A program made the position numbers and the translations under genes. Positions 1 through 11,580 of a stretch of 64,000 bases of DNA are shown in pieces; the stretch's first letter is position 1; each line of letters starts with the position of its first letter. Source of the stretch: Molanna angustata (lineage: Eukaryota > Arthropoda > Insecta > Trichoptera > Molannidae); contig OY754970.1 in assembly GCA_963576475.1 (NCBI GenBank), positions 34,226,619 to 34,290,618 on the forward strand, given 5' to 3'. Below the pieces are notes generated by a model. The model saw only the letters and a list, made by a program, of their open reading frames with translations. It had not been told where the DNA came from and did no database searches.

Positions 1-213
1 AACAAAAAAGATATTATTTTAATTTATATGTAGTTTAATCTTTGGAGTTGTATATTTACATAACAAAATATTATATTATGTAGGTAAACTCCACGTTTTT
101 TTAATATAATCTCCACTCTCACTAGGATTATGAGGTGGCTGAAGTTGAGAATTTTCATTGAACATAAGAATCCCGTTATATCGTTACATCACTTAAAATA
201 ACTAAAAAAACTC

Positions 214-765
214 ATTAAATGAAACAAAACACAACTTTGTATACACCACTACAATTATAATTTTTATTCAAATGAATAAAAATTCCTCTACAGGTTACGA
301 GAACAAAGTACCCTTCCTCAGGAGGATACAATGTATACTAAAATAAAATACAATATATAGACTTAAGGTAAACATAATGGGTGGAGTGTGGGCTGGGTTA
401 AACTATTTTTTAGGGTGGGGGGTGCAATGAAGTTATTGGTTAATTAAATTTTGTATTGGGAAAATATTTAATATAGGGTTATTAGGGAATTGTGTTTGAT
501 TATTAATTATATTATTTCTCATGTTTACGTTTTTTATGATTTCCAAGATTTCCAGGCTCTCTAATTGTCTATCACTTAAATTACTATGTAATATTTTTAC
601 GCCTATATTATTAATAAAACTATGGTTATTTTTGATCAAATGGTTTGCGAATTCTGATTAATTATTGCTGTTAAGACATCTTAATGCTTAAATGCTGTTA
701 AGACATTTTGAATAAAAATTATAATTGTAGTGGTGTACACAAAGTTGTGTTTTATTTCATTTAAT
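214..765. mobile_element. MITE with 59-bp terminal inverted repeats
   Basis: Positions 214-272 and 707-765 are reverse complements of each other over 59 bases with about two mismatches. Each end contains ACAACTTTGT(A/G)TACACCACTA. The 552-bp interior is AT-rich and has no convincing ORF. The outer ends read ATTAAATGAAA/TTTCATTTAAT, so a TTAA or TA target duplication is possible, but it cannot be separated from the repeat itself. The low divergence suggests a fairly young non-autonomous DNA transposon. The superfamily is not assigned. Confidence 0.75.
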
Positions 766-1969
766 TAATTTCAAAATGATACCACAAAGTAAAAAAACAA
801 TCGTTTGTCGATGATGGGAAAAAAACTCATTATTTTTTTCCACTCTACATCTAATGAAAAAATGGGAGAGTATGTTTATTGGTAATTGAAAAGGATTAAA
901 TATCAGAAATGAAAAGATATATGTGCGTGTTTAACTTTTTAAAAATCTACCTCCAATTATGATATTGTAAAAGTCTGTCAGTTCAAAATAAGATATTCAA
1001 TTTACAGTGATGAAAGGTTTCAATTACCTAAAAGATTCTTATATTTCAATCAACAACATTCCTATATTTTTGAGAAAGAGTAATACAATTACAATTTTTT
1101 ATATGATGTTCTGGGTCGTGTAATATATTTAATAAATAATACCACAATAATCGTGACGTTGTTTTTGATAAGGCGATTGACGCGTGAATGAACTGACGTT
1201 CGTTAATCTTCGATTACGTACGGAAATTGTCGGGGATATGCACATCGCAGTTATTCAGGAGCGCAGCTACAGGTTTTTTTTATTGGATTCGTCCAATTGG
1301 TGCCGGATCCGATAGATGTCTAATGATGCTGAATTCGCCGGATCACCGGATTTTCGGATTATCCGGCTTGTATTTTTCTAACAAAATAATAAAGCCATCA
1401 AAACGAGTTCACAGAAATAATTAAAATAAAATGTATTGATTTCTTTACAACATGTATGGCACTGTTTTCGACGAATCAAGATTCCAAGACGAGACGTCTA
1501 GTGGAACGAGAGGAAATAAAATATTAATAATTATTTAAGATTCACCCCCACCCTCCATTCCGGCCCATAAAGCAATTGTTTTTATTTACAGTGACGGCGC
1601 TAGTTATATTTAATCGATGCTACTAAATGCGAAACTTGTTTTGTATACTAACATGAATTTATTCCGATTTCTCATCCTTTCTATTGTATTATACGATCTT
1701 ACTAACTGTCCATTCAGATGCTTTATGAAATAAGAAAACATCTTAAATAAAGTCCGAATGTCGAATTAAAAATAACTATCCACTCATTTTTTAGGTCGAA
1801 TCATCAAAACAAGATATTGATTTCATATTTTATTCTACGAGTTTGTGAACGTATGTACTTTGTTAGAAAATATTTTTAACGGATTTCCAAAAACGAAAAA
1901 AGTATGCAATAAATTCGTGGTGAATTCTTGCGATTGGTCCCATTTCAATTTCGTCAAGATATGATCATG
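766..1969. other. AT-rich intergenic DNA, no gene seen
   Basis: No coding, RNA or clear repeat structure is recognised. A short less AT-rich patch (about 1185-1375) contains a 65-codon plus-strand frame at 1227-1424 with no recognisable domain; it is not called as a gene. Confidence 0.5.
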
Positions 1970-2230
1970 GGACCCATGAGAAATTCATCAAACTCTTCAA
2001 TTTACACTTCAGCAATAATAATTATTTAAAACATTGTCCGATTTTAACGATTTCTTTTTTCATAGGAAGGGAGTGTTTTAGAGATGATCACACATGTGAA
2101 TTTCATCGAGTTCTGATGAACTTGGGAGAAAAAATATAAAAATCTTCAATTTGCAAAGTCGTCCGCAATAAATAATAATTCTTCACCACGTCGTCCGAAA
2201 TCGATGATTCCTTTTTCAATAGAAAGGGTG
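1970..2230 (+). repeat. Diverged direct repeat, about 170-bp period
   Basis: About 1990-2075 and 2135-2230 share the ordered blocks TCTTCAATTT, GCAATAA-TAATAATT, a TCCGA-TTT-CGAT segment and AATAG/CATAG-AAAGG. This looks like an old tandem duplication. No function can be inferred. Confidence 0.35.
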
Positions 2231-2391
2231 GTTCCATCAGGGGAGCAAGTTTGGTCAAACGTGGAAATCAAAACCCTCATGACTACCCATATCATGGATA
2301 TAATTAGCCAAAAATTTCATGTTTTTATAATGAAAATAAGTATTTTGTTAATAAATCGAATATTTTTTTTAGAAGTTGCATATACTTAGGC

Positions 2392-2760
2392 AATTATTGG
2401 ATTTTTCCCTGTCATGAGTCAATGATATTTTTGACAATTTTTTAACATCTCATCAGCTGGTTTTCCACCAACTTCTCAATAGATGGCGTTACAAAAAAAA
2501 GGTTTCTTCCTTACTTAATAGATGGAGATAGTAAAAATGTCTTATTTTCAAATGATCTGTATCTCATTATTAAAATTTATAGAATTTTCAAATTTGCATT
2601 GACAAGGGAACTCAATTAGAAGATATAATTGGCGAACGTTGCGAATGCGCATACAGTAATCACGTAAACCAACCGATGACAGGTCGTAAGCCCGGTAGGT
2701 ACCTTGATTTCCTGGTTCTTCTATTATACTCGAACTTCGTCTCTATTGAGCTGTAAAAAA
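2392..2760 (+). mobile_element. Family C TIR element, copy 1
   Basis: This copy shares with 30545-30693, 39931-40085, 52850-53800, 60411-60846 and 63897-64000 the ordered blocks TTCTCAATAGATGGCGTTAC, AATAGAAGG-like, GATCACGTAAAC, CGATGACAGGTCGTAAG and CTGGTTCTTCTA. Its left end (TTTTTCCCTGTCATGAGTCAA) is a degraded form of the TIR seen at 60411-60447. There is no coding capacity, so it is a non-autonomous DNA element of roughly 450-480 bp. Confidence 0.6.
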
Positions 2761-2804
2761 ATGTTAAAAATAATTTGTTTATCTTTGAAGGAAATAATGC
2801 TTAT

Positions 2805-2875
2805 AGGTACATGGCGTAGTGGTTTGTGTCCGAGAGTAGGGGTTTTGAATTTAGTTCAATCCCGTTGATATTTTT
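2805..2875 (+). repeat. tRNA-like SINE head, degenerate
   Basis: ATGGCGTAGTGGTTTGTG resembles a Pol III A box and TAGTTCAATCCCG a B box at tRNA-like spacing. It is followed by AT-rich sequence, not a tRNA 3' half. It is probably a degraded tRNA-derived SINE inserted next to the family C copy. Confidence 0.35.
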
Positions 2876-2954
2876 CTTAATATGTATTATAATTTAAGTT
2901 TAATGTCCGTCTGTCTTATTCATTGTAATAAACAGTGTCGTTGTATAATAATAA

Positions 2955-3280
2955 TTAGTAAAAGAAATCTTCATCTGAAATAAGAGAACAATTTGTGTGT
3001 GTAGAGATAATGTTATAGCCGGCATATCCTGGACAGGGCTGTGCCAGGATTGGTGACTCCGGAACTCCGGACTTATTTACTGCTGCTTTCCTTCCGGAGA
3101 CTCTACAATCGCCTCTCGCTCTATCTCCATCCCTCTCTGCCTCTGCTAGTGCTTCCCTTCTCCTGCTACGAATCCTCTGTTCTACGATTCTGTTCACCGA
3201 CACCGGATCGTTCAAGAATCCAGAATGCGCACATTGAAGGTCCGCGGACTAATTATGGCCCTTGTTTTATTAAAATATAA
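2955..3280. other. GC-richer segment with an unassigned 86-codon frame
   Basis: About 3015-3260 is clearly more GC-rich than its surroundings. On the minus strand 2955-3215 is open for 86 codons and basic in composition; the plus strand also has an open frame (3041-3280). Neither shows a domain, and no splice sites or start context are convincing. It could be an exon fragment, a conserved non-coding block or part of an unknown repeat. Confidence 0.25.
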
Positions 3281-4189
<909 letters not shown>

Positions 4190-4222
4190 ATTTTTATCTC
4201 GGTTTTCCCGTGTCAGTAGGTC

Positions 4223-4297
4223 TTGACTAAGACCATTTGTCTTCCGACGTTTCGCCTGAATATCACCAGGCATTTTCAAGGACTTAACGAAAAGCAC
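4223..4297 (-). ncRNA. Hammerhead-ribozyme-like motif of the Penelope element
   Basis: Read on the minus strand: CTTGAAAATGCC, a 12-nt loop, then GGCGAAACGTCGG. The GCC/GGC stem followed by GAAAC has the layout of hammerhead stem II plus the GAAA core, and Penelope-like elements are known to carry such ribozymes. The first core strand is not the canonical CUGAUGA, so activity is doubtful for this copy. Similar motifs occur at 30011-30280, 39530-39575 and 56461-56500. Confidence 0.45.
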
Positions 4298-4371
4298 GCG
4301 CGCGACACACGTCTACTCACACTGAAAGCTCACCGTCAAGTGACTCGTAGCGTACAAGATGGCCGCTTATG

Positions 4372-5313
4372 TCAAATATTGTTAGCGCGACGTGATTGGC
4401 TCCTTGTGACACGCCCACCTGCTGTCGTGTTCGTTGGTAATAATATTTTATCATTATTTTTGTGTTGTGATTTATTGTTAATTTTAGTTGTGACATTAAT
4501 ATTATTATTGTTGTGTTTTGGGGTTATTTTCGCTATGGTATTATTAATATTATTATTGTATTGTTTGTCATATAAAATGTTCTTCCAGGTACTAGGCAAA
4601 CGAACTCCGTCGTCCCGATTGTTCATTATATCCCTTCTCTTATATATTTCTATAGCTTCCCTGTAAATTCTGAGAGGTTCACTGTTTAAACTTGCTATTA
4701 TTTTTGAATGGTCAAAATCTATTGTATGTCCTTCTGTGAGCGAGTGTTGTACAAGTGAGGATGTAAGTTTTTTGTTTCTCATGTCGACTCTGTGCTCCGC
4801 TATTCGTGCTTCAACTTTTCGATTGGTTCTTCCTACATAAGTCTTATTGCACGATCCGCACGGTATTTCATATACTCCATGAGCTTCAAGTGGAATGATG
4901 TCTTTCGGGTTTCTTAGAAAGGTTGATATTTTATTTGTTGTGCTGAAAACGGTACGTATGTTATTTTTGTTTAATAGACGGCTGATTTTATCGGTGACGC
5001 CTTTGATATATGGTAGTCGGGCTGTTGATAATGGTGTTTCATTGGATTTTTCTTTCACTGTTTTTGGACTCTTTAATGCTTTGTTTATTATATAGTCTGA
5101 GAAACCATTACAACGTAGAGCATTTTTCGTGTATTCTAATTCTTGTTTTTTATGCTCGTGGTCTGCAATTCTTTTTGATCTTGTTATTAGTGTTTTTGCG
5201 ACTGAGCATATTTGTGCGGGGTGATGATTGGACGTTGCGTGTAGGTATCTATCGGTGTGTGTGGGCTTTCTATATACTGTGTGCCCCAGTTTACCGTTTG
5301 CTTTTTTTAACAC
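4372..5313 (-). CDS. Penelope-like polyprotein, C-terminal part with GIY-YIG endonuclease
   Basis: This encodes the C-terminal part of a Penelope-like retroelement protein, which joins a reverse transcriptase to a GIY-YIG endonuclease used for insertion. The visible 313 residues begin with the post-palm segment (LGHTVYRKPTHTDRYLHA, about residues 8-25). A linker follows, then the GIY-YIG nuclease near residues 145-230: GVYEIPCGSC, KTYVGRT, an arginine-rich R-x3-R-x3-H helix and a TEGH segment. The downstream glutamate is probably within the EAIEIYKRRD segment. Position 5313 is not a real start: the GTG there is internal and the frame stays open with family-like sequence (RQIPFLDVLV just upstream) until a TAA near 5367. 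A normal family member is about 700-900 residues, so well over half is missing, including the RT catalytic aspartates. The nuclease half has no internal stop. It is probably not expressed. Confidence 0.8.
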   Translation of the reverse strand: MLKKANGKLGHTVYRKPTHTDRYLHATSNHHPAQICSVAKTLITRSKRIADHEHKKQELEYTKNALRCNGFSDYIINKALKSPKTVKEKSNETPLSTARLPYIKGVTDKISRLLNKNNIRTVFSTTNKISTFLRNPKDIIPLEAHGVYEIPCGSCNKTYVGRTNRKVEARIAEHRVDMRNKKLTSSLVQHSLTEGHTIDFDHSKIIASLNSEPLRIYREAIEIYKRRDIMNNRDDGVRLPSTWKNILYDKQYNNNINNTIAKITPKHNNNNINVTTKINNKSQHKNNDKILLPTNTTAGGRVTRSQSRRANNI

Positions 5314-5399
5314 TAAAACGTCTAAGAAAGGTATTTGTCTGTTATTTTCTTGGAATTCGGAAGATCGATCATATTACCATTCTATATCTAACGGCCAGG

Positions 5400-5520
5400 G
5401 TGAATCGAAGGTTAAACATACTGTTCTTGGAAACGTCCATGGTTTCTTTGACATTAATGTTATTTTCTTCTTTCAAAATATCAGTCATATGGCCATGCCA
5501 TCCCTTCCTAGGGAGACGCT
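5400..5520 (-). mobile_element. LINE fragment, same family as 49450-50062
   Basis: The stretch with TTCTTTCAAAATATC, CATATGGCCATGCCATCCCTTCC aligns block by block with 49575-49640 (TCTTTCAGAATATC, CATGGTCGTGCCATCCCTTCC). On the minus strand it would encode a GRDGMA segment just before the LINE's C-terminal stop. It abuts the broken 5' end of the Penelope-like element. Confidence 0.45.
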
Positions 5521-5849
5521 AGCATTTTTAATATCTTGGGACTTTTTTTTCACCATCTTCGAATTAACGTCCAGATAACTATCTACATACATGCATCCCA
5601 TCACGACATATCCCACAATGTGGATTAACTAGCCGAAAGTGTGCGGGTGTGCATGTGCTTAAAAAATGAAGCTCAACACATGCGTGAACTCCATATACCA
5701 GTCTCATCACCAGGAAATGCTTATAGAAGCCGAAAATCTTGTCTTGCCTATAAATATGATGTTAAGAAATTTAAGAACTAATAGTAATTTATTTGTTATA
5801 GTAACCATATTACAAGAATGAAAATTGAACCATATGTAAATGCGATGCT
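5521..5849. other. AT-rich intergenic DNA, no gene seen
   Basis: No supported feature; only short unremarkable frames. Confidence 0.45.
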
Positions 5850-5985
5850 TTACAGGGCCACAAATGTAAATATTATGATGGGATGTAATTTTGAAAATGT
5901 TTTTATGGCCACTGGAATGAACAACAACGTTTTTCATTCCAGTGAACAAAAAACATTGAATTTTCGACATTTCCCAATTTTCTTT
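5850..5985 (+). repeat. Dispersed repeat also present, inverted, at 63165-63272
   Basis: CAGGGCCACAAAT, TTTTGAAAAT, a TGAAATGAACAAC-like block and AACATTGAATTTT recur in the same order in the reverse complement of 63165-63272. It probably represents the inner or flanking part of the TIR element seen at 62637-63151. There is also a local hairpin between TTCATTCCAGTG and CACTGGAATGAA. Confidence 0.5.
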
Positions 5986-6189
5986 CAAGGCTTGCCTAGT
6001 TCAAAGGTTCTAGGCTCGCCCCTGGTGGAACCTCATTGCTGAATTATGTAAGATGTAATTTTTCCTGTTGTATTACAATAGAAAAAAATGGAAGCACTAT
6101 TCTTAGCCGGTACATCACAGAAAAGATAAATTTATATTGAGAATGGGTGACAACGTAATGCATATGCATCTTTATGGTTATTTTATAAT

Positions 6190-6360
6190 ACCATTCCATA
6201 CCAAAACATCACGCTATTTCCCTATTTGGGGTAGGCAAAGAGAACCAGACGCCATCAGACTCCTCTCTCTTGATTTACATTTCTCGCTTCATTCTCGTTC
6301 ATGTATCGTCTCATACGCGCTCATCTGTTATTCTTACTTCTAACATCTTCAATATTCCAT
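6190..6360 (-). mobile_element. LINE 3'-end fragment ('CATCACGC..GGTAGGCA' tail)
   Basis: CATCACGCTATTTCCCTA, GGGGTAGGCAAAGAGAACC and a 100-bp continuation align with the reverse complement of 26372-26575 and, in the tail, with 49455-49570, where the same tail follows LINE coding sequence. Hence this is a short 5'-truncated LINE insertion, or a SINE borrowing that tail. Confidence 0.6.
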
Positions 6361-7071
6361 TAATCCATTAAAAAAAATAGGTATTTAAGTCTGATTCGTT
6401 ATAACCTTTGTTTGGTTTGTGTTGGTTTAGCAATTTAGCACTCTATCCAGAGGTGGTAAAACAACCCGTTAGTTGAAATTATTATTGTATCCAAAGGTTT
6501 ATGGTTTGACACATCTGAAGTTAGTTTGAAGTCAGCCGAGCGCAAGACACGTCGCTGTTTTTATATTATTGCCGTTTCTTTATCTTCATAATCAACATTA
6601 GCGCATTTGTGAAAAGGATGACCATTTTACAATATAACCAACATACATATTTTTCGTCGTATTTCCCCTTTCCAGTACACCAACAATAGAGTATATCATT
6701 TCTTAAGAAAACAAAAACTAAAAAAAAAATATTATGTAGTAGTTCATCGGATACATGTTGACATTTTTAATTATTGAATTTGATTTCTTTGGTACAATTA
6801 AATGATTTATATTAAATTATGACAAAAAAAAAAAATTTATGGCTTTTAAGTGTTAGTCCACAAATATGACTCCCATTCACCTGTGACGACCATTTTCTGA
6901 ATGGGTGAACTTAAATTATTTAAGTTCAGGGAATGAAATGTCAATTTTGTTGCACTTTGAGATATTTTATTTCCTTTAATTTATAGGGGAAGCATATAGC
7001 TTTTTTGGATATGTTTTCTTTCTTTGCAAGGCGGATCATTTCGACTCTCTAGTTTTTTATTGGCCTAAGAA
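6361..7071. other. AT-rich intergenic DNA, no gene seen
   Basis: No supported feature. The string GACACATCTGAAGTT at about 6508 recurs near 47322, and GACTCCCATTCACCTGT near 6870 recurs in the long inverted repeat at 24599-25311, so old repeat remnants are present. Confidence 0.4.
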
Positions 7072-7219
7072 AAGGTGGGCCGATGATATTGTCCCTGTCG
7101 CTGGAAGCAGATGGGTTCAAAAAGCCCAAAAAAAGACAAAAGAAAAGAGTGGAAGTTCTTAGGAGAGGCCTACATCCAACATTGGAGAGATGGCTGAGAA
7201 AGAAGAAGAAGAAGAAGTT
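7072..7219 (+). pseudogene. RTE-like LINE 3' terminus, 5'-truncated
   Basis: Translation gives RKRWADDIVPVAGSRWVQKAQ, the typical C-terminal 'GRPxKRWxDDI...W...A.DR..W' segment of RTE-type reverse transcriptases, with stops soon after. It ends in a (GAA)n tail at 7199-7219. Only the last about 40 codons plus tail remain. Confidence 0.6.
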
Positions 7220-8089
7220 TTTTATCAATTTATAATCATCGAAAAACAATTAAATAAAGCTGGTAGGAAAGAAGAATTACAAAGGTTTTGAATGTAATAT
7301 ATACATATGTGAAATAAATAATATCCATTTACCCACATTTTAGGTTTCATGCTAGGGAAAGTACATAACAAAGATGACTGTAGAAGCAAATTAAAAATCG
7401 CAAGTAGTGAAACAAAGGAAGAAAAGAAAATAGCTAAACAAGCTGAGATAAAACGAAATAGAAGGGTGATCCAAGTCGACGGAAAAATGGCGAAAATGAA
7501 GTGGAAAAATAGCGAATAAGAAAATAAGAGAAGTTGGGGTGAGTAGATCAATGAAATGTTCTTATTGGAACTATTCATTTACATTGTTACTTGTAACGCA
7601 ATGGTAATTAGAATAAAAGGTGCAAAATGTATAATGTTCAATGTTGAATATTAAATTAATAAGTAAAAAACCTGCATCCACAGACAAAGAGAAAAATGCT
7701 TTGCATAAATTCAAATATAGCTGGTGTTAAATACTGGTTTCGATTATATTAAATTATAAATAGGGAAATTGTATAATTGATGGAAATTGTTTATTGAAAT
7801 CAGAAGAAGTTTAGAATTTGCCCATACCCAGGAGTGAATCGAATGTAAGTAAGTTGTGAAATATTTTATTAATTTTATGTTAATTGTTTTCGTTGCTATT
7901 TTTAAATTTACTAAGATTTCAAAACAAATATAAAAGAAAGAACTATACGACATTTGTACTATGGTTTTTCTTAAGATTTCATTTCTTTATACTCTATGCA
8001 AATAGCGAAATAATACCCAAATAGCTATTTCATAATATACAATAAATTATTTTAGCCCACAATTATGAACATAGAAGATAAACCATTGA
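7220..8089. other. AT-rich intergenic DNA, no gene seen
   Basis: Short frames on both strands have no recognisable domain and biased A/T composition; no RNA gene or strong repeat is seen. Confidence 0.45.
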
Positions 8090-8521
8090 CTGCAACATCA
8101 ACTGACTAGAGGTAAGAAAAAGCACAGGTCATTTTACCAATGTCGGATGAGCTTTCGAAGTAACATTAAATACGATAATTTATAATGCTCAAAATTATAA
8201 AAGTAATACGACTACATATTAAACTTATTCCTAACCTCAAATGGCAAAGGTGTTGATACATTTTTTAGAGTTAGTATTTAATGATAACAGAGTTTCTTTG
8301 TAAATTGAATGAAAATTGGTTGCAGGAATAATTTGTATTCGAATTTGATCACATTTTTTAAATAAATTAGATTTCTCAACATATTATTTAACTAATTATT
8401 ATATGATACTATTTTTATTTTTTTGTGTTGAAAATTTTAGAGTTCAATGTCAACTTTGATAGCTCGTCCGACATTGGTAAAATGACCTGGGCGTTTTCTA
8501 AGCTCCAGTCATCAACTGCGA
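8090..8521. mobile_element. MITE with about 75-bp terminal inverted repeats
   Basis: About 8090-8168 is inversely repeated at 8443-8521, with a near-perfect core CAGGTCATTTTACCAATGTC on one side and its reverse complement on the other. The inner about 270 bp is AT-rich and non-coding. The right end lies only about 40 bp from the left edge of the Helitron dimer. Confidence 0.65.
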
Positions 8522-9339
8522 CATCACTCAATTGTTACACAAATTGTTTACTTATGTATTTACTAGCTTTTATGTCCCGCCGTTGGCCAAGAATGTAAAA
8601 TTGTGAAAGAAAAAGCAATCGTTTTTATAATATTGTCACCCAATTATTTTGCAATATCAGACTATAAAAAGTGGTTTGAAATTTGATTGAGTTTAAGTAT
8701 TGTAAAATGTTCAAGTGATGGCCACAACCCATTCTTTTTTATATATTGCTATAAAGTGTGAATGAAGTATAATATTTATACAATTTCTGCTCGCATGGAC
8801 TATGCGTAATGGTTTTAAATATGACTGTTTATCAACGTTGTAAAGAGATTGGTTTGGCCACAACCCCCATTTTTAAATATTATCATCGAAAACAAATTGT
8901 AATGTGTACCTATTGAAAATTTAGTAATTTTCGATGTTGGGATGTGGTTAAAATTTGATTAAACAAACGTAGGTACTGAAAAGATCTAGTATTGGTCACA
9001 TCCCATTCGTTTTTATATTTTTTCATCAAGTGTGCATTATATTTTTGCTCAATTTGACTGAAAGTCTTCATTAACGAAGAAGAAGAAGACTTGAACTATA
9101 GTAAATAGTTTTTAATTTGAATATAAATGTTGTGAAGAGTTCAGTAATGGCCACAACCCCCATTCTTTAAATATTAGGTGTTGAAAATTATTCAAAATAG
9201 GATGATATAAATGGTTTAAATTTAATTAAACAAAAGTATTGAAAAGATTCTAGTGCAGGTTATATCGTCACATCCCATATCCCATTCATTTCATATGTAT
9301 TTTCATCAAGTGTGCATATCGTTAATAATATTTCTGCAC

Positions 9340-9835
9340 AATAGACTATTAGACTTAAAACTAACCCAAAAGACTAAATAAAAAAGAGAAAAATAAGTAT
9401 AAGACTATAAGAAATAGTTTGTATAAAAAACTATTCCAATGGTCTACATAAAATAAGTAAAAATACATATACCTAATAGAAGAATTAGACTATTGGAAAT
9501 AGATTGTATAAAAGCTCACCCAAAGGTCTACAAAAAAGAAGAAGAAGAATATTTAGACTATTGGAAATAGTTTGTATAAATACTGACCAAAAGGTCTACA
9601 TAAAAGAAAATGAATAAGACTATTGGAAATAGTTTGTATTAAAACTCTCCCAAAAGTCTACGTACTTAAATGAAGAAGAATAATAATTAGACTAAAGGAA
9701 ATAATTTTTATAAAAAAATGACCCAAATGTATACATAAAAGAAGAAGAAGATGATTTAGACAATAGGAAATAGTTTGTATAAAAACTGCCCTAAAGGTCT
9801 ACATAAAATTAAGAAGAAAAAGAATTAGACTCCAG
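9340..9835. repeat. Minisatellite, about 60-bp unit (Helitron unit 1)
   Basis: Roughly eight degenerate units of GGAAATAGTTTGTATAAA - ACTGACCCAAAGGTCTAC - ATAAAAGAAGAAGA. Unit lengths vary because of the GAA/AAG tracts between them. Confidence 0.85.
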
Positions 9836-10005
9836 GACCCGCCGCTTCAGGCCCTTCAGTACCTCCCGTCCCTATAATCCCTCATTACGTCCCTTCCCAT
9901 CAGGCCCTTCAGTACCTTCCGTCCCTTCAGGCAGTTTTATACCTCCCGTCCCTTCAGGCCCTTTAGTGCCTCCCTTCCCTTCATTACATCCCGTCCCATC
10001 AGTCG
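9836..10005. repeat. CCCTTCAGTACCTCCCGT short tandem array (unit 1)
   Basis: Five or six degenerate copies of a 25-28-bp C/T-rich unit (CCCTTCAGTACCTCCCGT with variants). It is the most GC-rich part of the Helitron unit. Confidence 0.8.
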
Positions 10006-10013
10006 GTTAAGAA

Positions 10014-10640
10014 AAGTTTAAATCCAGAAACCATCCTGGAAGAACCGCGAAGAGATGAAAGAACCTTCTTTTCCCAGGATGCTCTACTTAATAGGTAAAA
10101 TGACTAAATACACGAAGAAGAAGAAAAAAGTTTAAACCCAGATACCTGCGAAGAGATGGAAGGACAGTTGGACCTTCTTCTCCCAGGATTCTCCAACTTC
10201 ATAGGTAAAATGACCAAAAATACACGATGAAGAAGAAGAAAAAGATATAAGTTTAAATCCAGATACCTGCGAAGAGATGGAAGGAAAATTGGACATTCTT
10301 CTCCCAGGTTAGTCCACCTTCAAAGGTAAAATGACCAAATAGACGATGAAGAAGAAGAAGAAAAAAGTTTAAATCCAGAAACCTGCGAAGAGATGGAAGG
10401 AAAATTGGACCTTCATCTCCCAGGATAGTTCATCTTCATAGGTAAGATGACCAAGTACACGTTGAAGAAAAAGAAGAAAAAAGTTTATATGCAGAACCCG
10501 TCCTGGAAGACCTGTGAAGAGATGGAGGGACAGTCGGACCTTCTTTTCCCAGGATACTCCCCCTTCATAGGTAAAACGACCAAATACACGAAGAAGAAGA
10601 AGAATAAGAAAAAAGTTTAAATCCAAAAACCATCCTGGGC
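10014..10640. repeat. Minisatellite, about 120-bp unit, 5 copies (Helitron unit 1)
   Basis: Each unit reads AAGTTTAAATCCAGAAACC, GCGAAGAGATGGAAGG, CTTCTTCTCCCAGGATA, CCTTCATAGGTAAAATGACC, AAATACACGATGAAGAAGAA. Five units plus a partial one are counted. It is followed by ACGCTCGACAATTCACCAAA, a conserved part of the element. Confidence 0.85.
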
Positions 10641-11531
10641 ATACGCTCGACAATTCACCAAAGTTTCATTATAATCGGACAAACGGTTGATAAATAAATA
10701 AATAAAATAATTTTCCTATAGGAAATCAGTATAGGTATATTATTGTTGATTTGTAAGTAAATAGTATTAGGTAGGTACCTACCTACAACAAACTTCTAAA
10801 TAAATTCGATTCCTAACAAATTTTATTTGAATATCACATTCTTTCTGTAGCCATGGAAACGATTCGAACACATAAGTAATATCGAATGGTTCGGATACAT
10901 TTTTTGAATATGTAGGTACCTACATTGGTTTGTTCGATGCCATAAAAATGAAAATTGTGAGAAAAATCAAATATTATTTACAAATTATGCAATTTTATTA
11001 TGCCTATATCTTTACTAATAAATAACACATTTTTACAATATATGTCTTAAAACTTGCCGTAATGTCTTGTGTTTCATTTTATTATTTCATAATTACATTT
11101 ATTTCAAAGGTTTATTATTTTCAAGAACATATTCATTCGGTGGGAAAATGAAATATTGTATGAAAAGATATTAAAATGGCGGCGTTTATGTACAAAAGGC
11201 TTACTTTAAAAATAAGTTAAACATTATAATTATACCAAATATTCACCATGTTTTTCACTTAAACGCTAAGTTATACTTCAAAATATATTTTTTTTGTGTA
11301 AATACCTACTTCTAACTTTTAAACTAACAGATATTTGCGTGCAAAATGTACACTTTTTTGACAGATATGACTTGGAAAATTTTGTATGAAAAAAATAATT
11401 ATTTAAATATTTTTAAAATTCAGCATTTTTATCGCATTCTTTTTAGCGTGGCACTGCATCAGGTATACTGGTACATGTTCGCACTTAAATTAGATTTTTA
11501 GATGCTCTTGGTTTTTCAGAAGGCGTGAGAC

Positions 11532-11544
11532 AAACACACACACA

Positions 11545-11576
<32 letters not shown>

Positions 11577-11580
11577 TACA
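11532..11580. repeat. (CA)n microsatellite
   Basis: An interrupted CA dinucleotide tract with TACA variants, equivalent in position to the tract at 15058-15094 in the second Helitron unit. Confidence 0.9.

Noticed and set aside
4223..5578. Plus-strand frames up to 170 codons (4223-4666, 5010-5522, 5228-5578)
   Set aside because: Antisense to the Penelope-like polyprotein and its 3' region; no independent domain.
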